5,433 nucleotides of DNA from CAIOSQ01 sp044359885 (GTDB lineage: Bacteria > Pseudomonadota > Alphaproteobacteria > CACIAM-22H2). Under the pieces are notes generated by a model. It was given only the letters and a program-made list of their open reading frames with translations. It had not been told where the DNA came from and searched no databases. The position numbers and the translations under genes were made by a program. Positions within the stretch are counted from its first letter, which is position 1. The number at the start of each line of letters is the position of its first letter. The stretch lies in assembly GCA_044359885.1 (NCBI GenBank), contig JBIKLI010000302.1, forward strand, positions 1 through 5,433. Reading direction: 5' to 3'. Positions 1 through 5,433 of the stretch are shown piece after piece.

Positions 1-1
1 C

Positions 2-1057
2 TCGCGCCTGGCCGACGCGCGCGAGTTCCACGCGCTGCTCGCGGCGATGCGCGACGCCGGGCGCGGGGTGTTCATGCTGACCAAGGGCAGCACGACGACC
101 GTCTCCTTCCTCGAGGAACTGGCGGCCGCGACCGGACGGCCGATCGTCGTCGCCGCGATGTTCCATTCCAACACCGCGCCGACCCGGGTCTTCGAGCAGA
201 TCGAGGAGATGAAGGCGGCGCAGGCGCGCGGACGGCCGGTGATCCCGCAGGTCTCTTGCTGCGCGCTGACGATGGAGTTCACGCTGCGCTCGGCCTATGT
301 GTTCGAGGACAACGCCACCTGGAAGCAGGCGATGCGCACGCCGCAGGCGGCGCTGGCGCGGCTCTACGCGGATCCGGGCTTCCGGGAAGGCTTCAAGCGC
401 GACCTGGACGAAGGCGTCGGCCGCCGGCTTTTCAACAGCGAATGGCACCGGCTGTTCCTGCGCGCGGCGAAGACGCCGGCGCATCGCGAACTGGAAGGCC
501 GCTCGATCGCCAGCCTCGCCGCCGCGGCGGGCCGGCACCCGGTCGACTGGATGCTCGACTTCGCGCTCGACGAGGATCTCGACACGCTGTTCGTCGCCGA
601 ACTCCTCAACAGCGATCCCGACGCGGTCGGCCGGCTGATCAACGAGGACAGCGCGCATGTGTCGCTGAGCGACGCGGGCGCACATCTGACCTTCCTGTGC
701 GACGCAGATTTCGGATTGAACCTGCTGGGGCACTGGTCGCGCGAGCGCGGCGCGATCCCCATCGAGAAGGCCGTATGGAAGCTGACCGGGCATCCGGCGC
801 GCCTCTTCGGGCTCGCCGATCGCGGCGTGCTGCGCCCCGGCGCCGCGGCGGACCTGCTGCTCTTCGATCCGGCGACGGTCGGGCGCGGCGAACGCCGCCG
901 CGCCTGGGACCTGCCCGCCGGCGCCTCGCGCCTGGTCGCCGGCGGCAGCGGCGTCCACGGGGTCTGGATCAACGGCACGCAGGTCGTCGACGCGCGCGGC
1001 CCGATCGCCACCACCCGGCGCCCCGGGCGCATCCTCCGCGATTTCGCGCCGACCTGA
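2..1057 (+). CDS. Amidohydrolase_3 / N-acyl-D-amino-acid deacylase-like hydrolase, C-terminal part (5' end outside window)
   Basis: An open frame runs from the window edge to TGA at 1055-1057, giving 351 visible residues. Family members are usually about 500-580 residues, so roughly the first third is missing, including the N-terminal HxH metal-binding motif. The first visible ATG (47) is internal, because the frame reads SRLADAREFHALLAA before it. Visible landmarks are a TIM-barrel strand VVAAMFHSN with a candidate metal-ligand His (codon 164-166), the block VSLSDAGAHLTFLCDADFG with the conserved catalytic or metal Asp of this superfamily (codon 671-673), and the C-terminal signature HPARLFGLADRGVLRPGAAADLLLFDP typical of cytosolic amidohydrolases. 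Members hydrolyse N-acyl-D-amino acids or related amides using zinc. The substrate here cannot be read from the sequence. It converges on fumA with 16 bp between stop codons. Family assignment is firm; substrate is not. Confidence 0.85.
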   Translation, partial: SRLADAREFHALLAAMRDAGRGVFMLTKGSTTTVSFLEELAAATGRPIVVAAMFHSNTAPTRVFEQIEEMKAAQARGRPVIPQVSCCALTMEFTLRSAYVFEDNATWKQAMRTPQAALARLYADPGFREGFKRDLDEGVGRRLFNSEWHRLFLRAAKTPAHRELEGRSIASLAAAAGRHPVDWMLDFALDEDLDTLFVAELLNSDPDAVGRLINEDSAHVSLSDAGAHLTFLCDADFGLNLLGHWSRERGAIPIEKAVWKLTGHPARLFGLADRGVLRPGAAADLLLFDPATVGRGERRRAWDLPAGASRLVAGGSGVHGVWINGTQVVDARGPIATTRRPGRILRDFAPT

Positions 1058-1073
1058 CCGGCGGCGCCGTGCC

Positions 1074-2693
<1,620 letters not shown>

Positions 2694-2697
2694 GTCG

Positions 2698-2702
2698 TCC
2701 TC
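2698..2702 (-). promoter_or_regulatory. Ribosome binding site of fumA
   Basis: On the minus strand GAGGA sits four bases before the ATG at 2693. It supports this start over any downstream Met. Confidence 0.6.
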
Positions 2703-2717
2703 ATCCGGGCTGGATCG

Positions 2718-2737
2718 CGCCCGGTCCCTCTCGGGCG
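2718..2737 (-). other. Short GC hairpin in the sspB-fumA gap
   Basis: In the 64-bp gap between sspB and fumA, CGCCCG and CGGGCG form a 6-bp stem with an 8-nt loop. There is no T-run. It could be a weak terminator or processing signal, or chance in high-GC sequence. I see no convincing -35/-10 pair in the rest of this gap. Confidence 0.2.
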
Positions 2738-2757
2738 GCGCCCCTCGCGGGCACCGC

Positions 2758-3225
2758 TCATTTCTTCCGGAACGCGTCCAGCTTGACGATGCGATCGCCG
2801 GTCTCGGCGGCGGGCGGCGCGCCGGCCGGTTCGGAGCGTGTGGGCGCGGCCGGTTCGGCCGGCGCGTCCTCTGCCGACTGGAACTGAAGCCCGAACTGCA
2901 CCGACGGGTCGACGAAGGCGGTGACGGCGGCGAACGGGATCTCCAGGCGTTCGTGCTTCGAATCGAAGCTGAGCGTCACGGCGAAGCGTCGCTCCTCCAC
3001 CTCCAGGCCCCAGAACTGGTACTGCAGGACGATCGTCATCTCGCGCGGGAAGCGCTGCTTGAGACTGTCCGGGACCTTCGTCCCGGGATGGTCGGTACGG
3101 AACGTGACGTAGAAATGATGGTTCCCCGGCAGCCCGCGTTGGGCGGCCTCGGCGAGAGCCTCGCGCATCACCCCGCGCAGCGCGCGGTCCATCATGCGTT
3201 CATATTCGAAGCCCTGACCCGCCAC
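2758..3225 (-). CDS. sspB: ClpXP adaptor SspB (alphaproteobacterial type)
   Basis: SspB binds the ssrA tag on proteins released from stalled ribosomes and tethers them to ClpX for degradation by ClpXP in the cytoplasm. The 155-residue product has the order expected for alphaproteobacterial SspB: an N-terminal helix (about 8-30, MMDRALRGVMREALAEA), then the substrate-binding beta fold (about 36-115, with HHFYVTFRTDHPGTKVP, FPREMTIVLQYQFWGLEV and IPFAAVTAFVDPSVQFGLQF). A flexible Ala/Pro/Glu-rich linker follows (about 117-144), ending in IVKLDAFRKK (146-155), which matches the ClpX-binding (XB) tail. The start is GTG at 3225, chosen because AGAGG stands six bases upstream and because it includes the full N-terminal helix. 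The next ATGs lie at codons 11 and 12. The gene follows ssrA on the same strand, placing adaptor and tagging RNA together. Confidence 0.93.
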   Translation of the reverse strand: MAGQGFEYERMMDRALRGVMREALAEAAQRGLPGNHHFYVTFRTDHPGTKVPDSLKQRFPREMTIVLQYQFWGLEVEERRFAVTLSFDSKHERLEIPFAAVTAFVDPSVQFGLQFQSAEDAPAEPAAPTRSEPAGAPPAAETGDRIVKLDAFRKK

Positions 3226-3231
3226 GTTGCG

Positions 3232-3236
3232 CCTCT
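3232..3236 (-). promoter_or_regulatory. Ribosome binding site of sspB, decides the GTG start
   Basis: On the minus strand AGAGG is followed by six bases and then GTG (3225-3223). The internal ATGs at codons 11 and 12 lie farther downstream, so the GTG is the better start. Confidence 0.65.
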
Positions 3237-3248
3237 ATTCCTGTTCCC

Positions 3249-3301
3249 CGGCCGCGCGCGGGCGGCCGCGTCCCGTGTTCCGGGCGGTCCGTTCCGCCCG
3301 G
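3249..3301 (-). other. Two tandem GC-rich hairpins in the ssrA-sspB leader
   Basis: In transcription order toward sspB, CCGGGCGG (3301-3294) pairs with CCGCCCGG (3287-3280) as a perfect 8-bp stem with a 6-nt loop. Then CGGCCGC (3268-3262) pairs with GCGGCCG (3255-3249) as a 7-bp stem with a 6-nt loop. Neither is followed by a T-run, so they are not textbook intrinsic terminators. They may act as an RNA end-stabiliser, a pause or attenuation site, or a processing boundary between tmRNA and sspB message. No strong promoter for sspB is visible in this interval. Confidence 0.4.
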
Positions 3302-3372
3302 TCGAGTGGGGGGCTTCTGTTGCCCGGTGCCCCCCGAACCGCGACTAGGCGTCTTGGACCGACCCGCTAGGG

Positions 3373-3414
3373 TCAGGCCGCGACGCGGTTGTCGAGAGCC
3401 ACGTTATCGTTGGC
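3373..3414 (-). other. tmRNA tag reading frame, ANDNVALDNRVAA-stop
   Basis: Resume codon GCC (3414-3412) is followed by 12 further sense codons and TGA (3375-3373). With the alanine brought by the charged tmRNA, the tag is A-ANDNVALDNRVAA, 14 residues. That equals the length of the Caulobacter tag as I recall it (AANDNFAEEFAVAA) and shares the ANDN start and VAA end. The hydrophobic-Ala-Ala end is the ClpX recognition element, and the N-terminal half is where SspB is expected to bind. The exact resume codon is inferred from alignment with known tags. Confidence 0.88.
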
Positions 3415-3422
3415 GTCTCTTG

Positions 3423-3452
3423 ATGGCCCGATGACGGCGGTACCATGCCGGG
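3423..3452 (-). other. tmRNA pseudoknot 1
   Basis: Stem 1 is CCCG (3452-3449) with CGGG (3430-3427), extendable by a G-U pair. Stem 2 is ATGG (3446-3443) with CCAT (3426-3423). The 5' strand of stem 2 lies in the loop of stem 1 and its 3' strand follows stem 1 directly, which is an H-type pseudoknot able to stack coaxially. It ends eight bases before the resume codon, about where pk1 sits in known tmRNAs. Confidence 0.65.
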
Positions 3453-3502
3453 CGAACTTCGTGCCTTTACTCGCGCGTCGATCCTGGTTCGCCCCCGTCG
3501 GA

Positions 3503-3582
3503 TGGTGGAGGCGCCGGGCACTGCCCCCGGGTCCGCATCGGCTATTGCGCACGCTATTTATCGCCATAGTCGGTTGCCCGAC
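3503..3582 (-). ncRNA. ssrA: tmRNA acceptor piece (3' half of the mature molecule)
   Basis: This piece is about 80 nt. It opens with a hairpin GTCGG-GCAA-CCGAC (3582-3569) closed by a GNRA tetraloop. It continues through an AT-richer stretch to a T-arm: stem CCGGG (3530-3526) with CCCGG (3518-3514) and a 7-nt loop GGCAGTG (3525-3519). Then come the 7-nt acceptor strand, discriminator A (3506) and encoded CCA (3505-3503). The loop is not the usual TTCGANT. CGTGCG (3553-3548) could pair with CGCGCG (3477-3472) of the coding piece as an inter-piece helix, but I am less sure of that. The start is inferred from a -10 box at 3594-3589. Confidence 0.8.
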
Positions 3583-3588
3583 CCCTTC

Positions 3589-3616
3589 AATATAGGCCCT
3601 AGGACCCGACGGTGAA
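3589..3616 (-). promoter_or_regulatory. Sigma-70-type promoter of ssrA
   Basis: On the minus strand, -35 TTCACC (3616-3611), a 16-bp spacer and -10 TATATT (3594-3589, five of six consensus bases) lie just upstream of the acceptor piece. The predicted start is at about 3582, the first base of the GNRA hairpin. This fits the expected size of an alphaproteobacterial acceptor piece. The AT-rich -10 stands out in this GC-rich DNA. Confidence 0.6.
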
Positions 3617-3640
3617 AGAGGCGCGAAGTCCGGATAGACT
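3612..3640 (+). promoter_or_regulatory. Possible promoter of thyA-folA
   Basis: On the plus strand, GTGAAA (3612-3617) and TAGACT (3635-3640) are separated by 17 bp, each with four of six consensus bases. The predicted start near 3647 would leave a leader of about 20 nt before thyA. The -35 would overlap the -35 of the divergent ssrA promoter. The match is weak and should be treated as a candidate only. Confidence 0.35.
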
Positions 3641-3667
3641 GCCGCCTCCCGCGATTCGACGGAAGAC

Positions 3668-4462
3668 ATGCGCCAGTACCATGACCTGCTTCGCCTCGTG
3701 CTGGAGCGCGGCGTCGCGAAATCCGACCGGACCGGCACCGGGACGCTCAGCGTCTTCGGCCACCAGATGCGGTTCGATCTCGCCGACGGCTTCCCGCTGG
3801 TGACCACGAAGAAGCTGCATCTGCGCTCGATCGTCCACGAATTGCTGTGGTTCCTGCGCGGCGAGACCAATGTCCGCTATCTGCGCGAGAACGGGGTGAC
3901 GATCTGGGACGAATGGGCGGACGAGTCCGGCGAGCTGGGCCCCGTCTACGGCCATCAATGGCGAAGCTGGCCGGCGCGCGACGGCGGGACGATCGACCAG
4001 ATCGCCCAGGTCCTGGATCAGATCCGCCGCAATCCGGACAGTCGGCGGCTGATCGTCACGGCATGGAACCCCGCCGACATCGACCGCATGCGGCTGCCGC
4101 CCTGCCACTGCCTGTTCCAGTTCTACGTCGCCGGCGGCAGGCTGTCCTGCCAGCTCTACCAGCGCTCCGCCGACATCTTCCTGGGCGTGCCGTTCAACAT
4201 CGCCTCCTATGCGCTGCTGACGATGATGATCGCCCGGGCGACCGGACTGCAGCCGGGCGAATTCGTGCACACGCTGGGGGATGCCCATCTCTACAGCAAC
4301 CATCTGGAGCAGGCGCGGCTGCAGCTTGCCCGCGAGCCGCGTCCGCTGCCGGAGATGGAACTCGACCCTTCGGTCCGCGACCTGTTCGCTTTCCGCTACC
4401 CGCATTTCCGGCTGGTCGGCTACGACCCGCATCCCCACATCCCGGCACCCGTCGCGGTATGA
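3668..4462 (+). CDS. thyA: Thymidylate synthase
   Basis: This enzyme methylates dUMP to dTMP with 5,10-methylenetetrahydrofolate, releasing dihydrofolate. The product is 264 residues, the same as E. coli ThyA. It aligns without apparent gaps, so functional residues keep E. coli numbers: R21 in DRTGTGT, E58 in HELLWFL, W80-D81 in IWDEWADE, Y94, the catalytic nucleophile C146 with H147 in PPCHCLFQF, R166 and D169 in YQRSADIFLG, N177 in PFNIASYALL, and H207/Y209 in GDAHLYSNH. The C-terminus GYDPHPHIPAPVAV is intact, including the final residues that close over the active site. The ATG at 3668 gives the standard N-terminus MRQYHDLL. The upstream GGAAG (3661-3665) is a weak and close ribosome binding site. 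The stop overlaps the folA start, so the pair is likely one operon. Confidence 0.98.
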   Translation: MRQYHDLLRLVLERGVAKSDRTGTGTLSVFGHQMRFDLADGFPLVTTKKLHLRSIVHELLWFLRGETNVRYLRENGVTIWDEWADESGELGPVYGHQWRSWPARDGGTIDQIAQVLDQIRRNPDSRRLIVTAWNPADIDRMRLPPCHCLFQFYVAGGRLSCQLYQRSADIFLGVPFNIASYALLTMMIARATGLQPGEFVHTLGDAHLYSNHLEQARLQLAREPRPLPEMELDPSVRDLFAFRYPHFRLVGYDPHPHIPAPVAV

Positions 4463-4959
4463 TGCCGCCGGTCGTCCTCGTCGTCGCGATGGCGCGCCGC
4501 GGCGCGATCGGCCGCGCCAACGCGCTGCCCTGGCGGCTGCCGGAGGATCTGCGGCGCTTCCGCGCCCTGACGCTGGGCCATGCCGTGCTGATGGGCCGCA
4601 AGACATGGGAGTCGATCGGCCGCAGCCTGCCGGGCCGGACCAACATCGTCATCTCCCGCGACCGCGACTGGCGCGGCCCGGGGGCGGAGACCGTCGGCGG
4701 TCTGGCTGCCGCTCTCGCCCTGGCGGCAGCGGCCCATCCCGGCCGGCCGGCGATGGTCATCGGCGGCGCGCAGATCTACGCGCTGGCCCTGCCGCTCGCC
4801 GGGCGGATCCACGCAACCGAGATCGAGCTGGACGTCGAGGGGGCCGACGCCTTCTTCCCGGCACTCGATGCTGCATGCTGGCGGCGGACCGGGGAGAGCG
4901 CGCGCGCCGTCTCCGACGGCCTTTTCTATCGTTTCGTCGACTACGAGCGCAGCGGCTGA
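4459..4959 (+). CDS. folA: Dihydrofolate reductase
   Basis: This enzyme reduces dihydrofolate to tetrahydrofolate with NADPH, regenerating the cofactor that ThyA consumes. The product is 166 residues, a normal chromosomal DHFR length. Motifs in order are IGRANALPWRLPEDLRRF, with W25 and the proton-relay acid D30 (E. coli D27), then GRKTWESIGRSLPGRTNIVISR, with the NADPH-contacting T49 region and R60 for the folate glutamate tail (E. coli R57). VIGGAQIY (100-107) is the glycine pair of the NADPH site, and HATEIE includes T120 (E. coli T113). The ATG at 4459 overlaps the thyA stop in ATGA and has no clear ribosome binding site, which suggests translational coupling. The next codon is also ATG (4462), and either could be used. 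The symbol dfrA is sometimes used. The gene converges on mrp. Confidence 0.96.
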   Translation: MMPPVVLVVAMARRGAIGRANALPWRLPEDLRRFRALTLGHAVLMGRKTWESIGRSLPGRTNIVISRDRDWRGPGAETVGGLAAALALAAAAHPGRPAMVIGGAQIYALALPLAGRIHATEIELDVEGADAFFPALDAACWRRTGESARAVSDGLFYRFVDYERSG

Positions 4960-4978
4960 GGCGGCGTCCGGCGCCTCA
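4957..4978. terminator. Inverted repeat spanning both stop codons of folA and mrp
   Basis: TGAGGCG (4957-4963) and CGCCTCA (4972-4978) form a perfect 7-bp stem with an 8-nt loop. The left arm begins with the folA stop codon and the right arm ends with the reverse-complemented mrp stop codon. The repeat fills the whole 16-bp gap between convergent genes. It has no T-run in either direction, so a bidirectional terminator role is plausible but not proven. Confidence 0.4.
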
Positions 4979-5433
4979 CTCCACGACGATGCGCGGGGCG
5001 GCTCTGGCGCCGCCCTGGTCCGAAAGCTTTTCCCAGATCCGGTCGGCGATGGCGCGATAGGCCTTGGCGTGCGGGCTGTCGGGGTCGCTGACCACGATCG
5101 GGCGACCGCCATCCGAGGTCTCCCGGATGGCGATGTGCAGCGGCACTTCTCCCAGGAATTCGCAATCCATGCGCGCGGCTTCGGCCTTCGCCCCCCCATG
5201 GCTGAAGATGTGCTCGACATGGCCGCAATTCGAGCAGACATGGTAGCTCATGTTCTCGATCACGCCCAGCACGGGGACGGCGACCTTGCGGAACATGTTG
5301 AGGCCCTTGCGCGCGTCGAGCAGCGCGATGTCCTGCGGCGTCGAGACGATCACGGCGCCGGCGAGCGGGACGCGCTGCGCCATCGTCAGCTGGGCGTCGC
5401 CTGTGCCCGGCGGCATGTCGACGACCAGGACGT
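4976..5433 (-). CDS. mrp: Mrp/ApbC-family iron-sulfur cluster carrier ATPase, C-terminal part (5' end outside window)
   Basis: The minus-strand frame is open to the window edge and ends at TGA (4978-4976), giving about 152 visible residues. Mrp proteins are P-loop ATPases that bind and transfer [4Fe-4S] clusters to target proteins in the cytoplasm. The visible part starts with VLVVDMPPGTGDAQLTMAQ, the family's switch region and signature. It continues with IVSTPQDIALLDARKGLNMF and VLGVIENMSYHVCSNCGH, whose CxxC cysteines (codons 5236-5234 and 5227-5225) are the cluster-binding pair, then HIFSHGGA and FLGEVPLHIAIRETSDGGRP. The Met at 5416 is internal to the DMPPGTGD motif and is not the start. 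The P-loop (GKGGVGKS type) must lie beyond 5433. Nearby fumA encodes a [4Fe-4S] enzyme, but a client relation is only a guess. Confidence 0.95.
   Translation of the reverse strand, partial: VLVVDMPPGTGDAQLTMAQRVPLAGAVIVSTPQDIALLDARKGLNMFRKVAVPVLGVIENMSYHVCSNCGHVEHIFSHGGAKAEAARMDCEFLGEVPLHIAIRETSDGGRPIVVSDPDSPHAKAYRAIADRIWEKLSDQGGARAAPRIVVE

Larger units (their letters stand above)
3308..3496 (-). ncRNA. ssrA: tmRNA coding piece (5' acceptor strand, pseudoknot 1, tag frame)
   Basis: This piece begins at G3496, only six bases (TCCGAC, 3502-3497) after the CCA of the acceptor piece; those six bases are the intervening segment removed on maturation. In order it holds the 5' acceptor strand, the D-like arm, pseudoknot 1, the tag frame and a stop-codon hairpin GACCC-TAGC-GGGTC (3374-3361). 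Last is a 7-bp stem GGGGGGC (3335-3329) / GCCCCCC (3314-3308) with a 14-nt loop. The last stem may be the RNA's own 3' structure or its terminator, and no T-run follows it. Confidence 0.75.
3308..3582 (-). ncRNA. ssrA: Circularly permuted two-piece tmRNA (ssrA)
   Basis: tmRNA rescues stalled ribosomes by acting first as alanyl-tRNA and then as the message for a degradation tag. The gene is permuted, as in other alphaproteobacteria, with the 3' acceptor piece transcribed first. The two acceptor-stem strands are CGCCTCC (3513-3507, followed by ACCA) and GGGGGCG (3496-3490). They pair over 7 bp with a G-U wobble at the third pair, which is the alanyl-tRNA synthetase identity element. After GGGGGCG comes AACCAGGATCGACG, the D-arm-like segment found at tmRNA 5' ends. 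An H-type pseudoknot (3452-3423) precedes a reading frame for ANDNVALDNRVAA plus TGA. The stop lies in a hairpin, as in other tmRNAs. The 5' end is inferred from the promoter. The 3' end is uncertain; I include the hairpin at 3335-3308, whose loop holds GGCAACAGAA. SmpB, its protein partner, is not in this window. Confidence 0.93.

Noticed and set aside
3262..3269. GCGGCCGC palindrome as a possible operator
   Set aside because: It is an ordinary GC palindrome in this composition and is better explained as part of a leader hairpin. No regulator or repeat copy supports an operator.
3503..3530. A stand-alone tRNA gene suggested by a T-arm plus CCTCCACCA
   Set aside because: There is no anticodon arm or upstream acceptor strand. 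The partner strand lies downstream at 3496-3490, as in a permuted tmRNA.
3389..3595. Plus-strand open frame of 68 codons in the sspB-thyA gap
   Set aside because: It is the complement of the tmRNA gene and has no ribosome binding site or family resemblance.
3373..3870. Minus-strand open frame of 165 codons ending in ANDNVALDNRVAA
   Set aside because: Only its last 14 codons are meaningful, as the tmRNA tag frame. The rest reads through tmRNA structure, the promoter region and the 5' part of thyA in antisense.
3599..4606. Minus-strand open frame of 335 codons opposite thyA
   Set aside because: It is antisense to a thymidylate synthase with all catalytic residues in place, and its translation has no family resemblance.

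Overview
The window is a GC-rich bacterial chromosome segment, almost certainly from an alphaproteobacterium. The strongest taxonomic marks are a circularly permuted two-piece tmRNA gene, an SspB of the alphaproteobacterial type, and a thyA-folA pair next to them. It looks like core chromosome. I see no insertion sequence, phage gene, CRISPR array or other mobile element.

Layout from left to right. On the plus strand, 2-1057 is the C-terminal part of an Amidohydrolase_3 / N-acyl-D-amino-acid deacylase-like enzyme whose N-terminus lies outside the window. It converges on a minus-strand block that reads, in transcription order, ssrA (about 3582-3308), sspB (3225-2758) and class I fumarase fumA (2693-1074). 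Divergent from ssrA, the plus strand carries thyA (3668-4462) and folA (4459-4959), which overlap by four bases. folA converges on the C-terminal part of an Mrp/ApbC-type P-loop ATPase (4976-5433, minus), cut by the window end.

The largest stretch without a protein gene (3226-3667) is filled mainly by the permuted tmRNA. Its acceptor piece is transcribed first and ends in an encoded CCA. A 6-nt spacer follows, then the coding piece, which starts with the other acceptor-stem strand, carries an H-type pseudoknot and encodes the degradation tag ANDNVALDNRVAA. Three GC-rich hairpins lie between the tag region and sspB.

Functional themes: ssrA and sspB act in one pathway. tmRNA tags proteins from stalled ribosomes, and SspB delivers tagged proteins to ClpXP. 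ThyA and FolA form the thymidylate cycle: ThyA makes dTMP and dihydrofolate, and FolA regenerates tetrahydrofolate. FumA is a TCA-cycle enzyme with a [4Fe-4S] cluster, and Mrp is an Fe-S cluster carrier. That last pairing is only suggestive.

No previously undescribed system is evident. The most interesting items are the tmRNA hidden in what looks like intergenic DNA, its non-canonical T-loop and very short intervening segment, and its placement directly upstream of the gene for its own adaptor.
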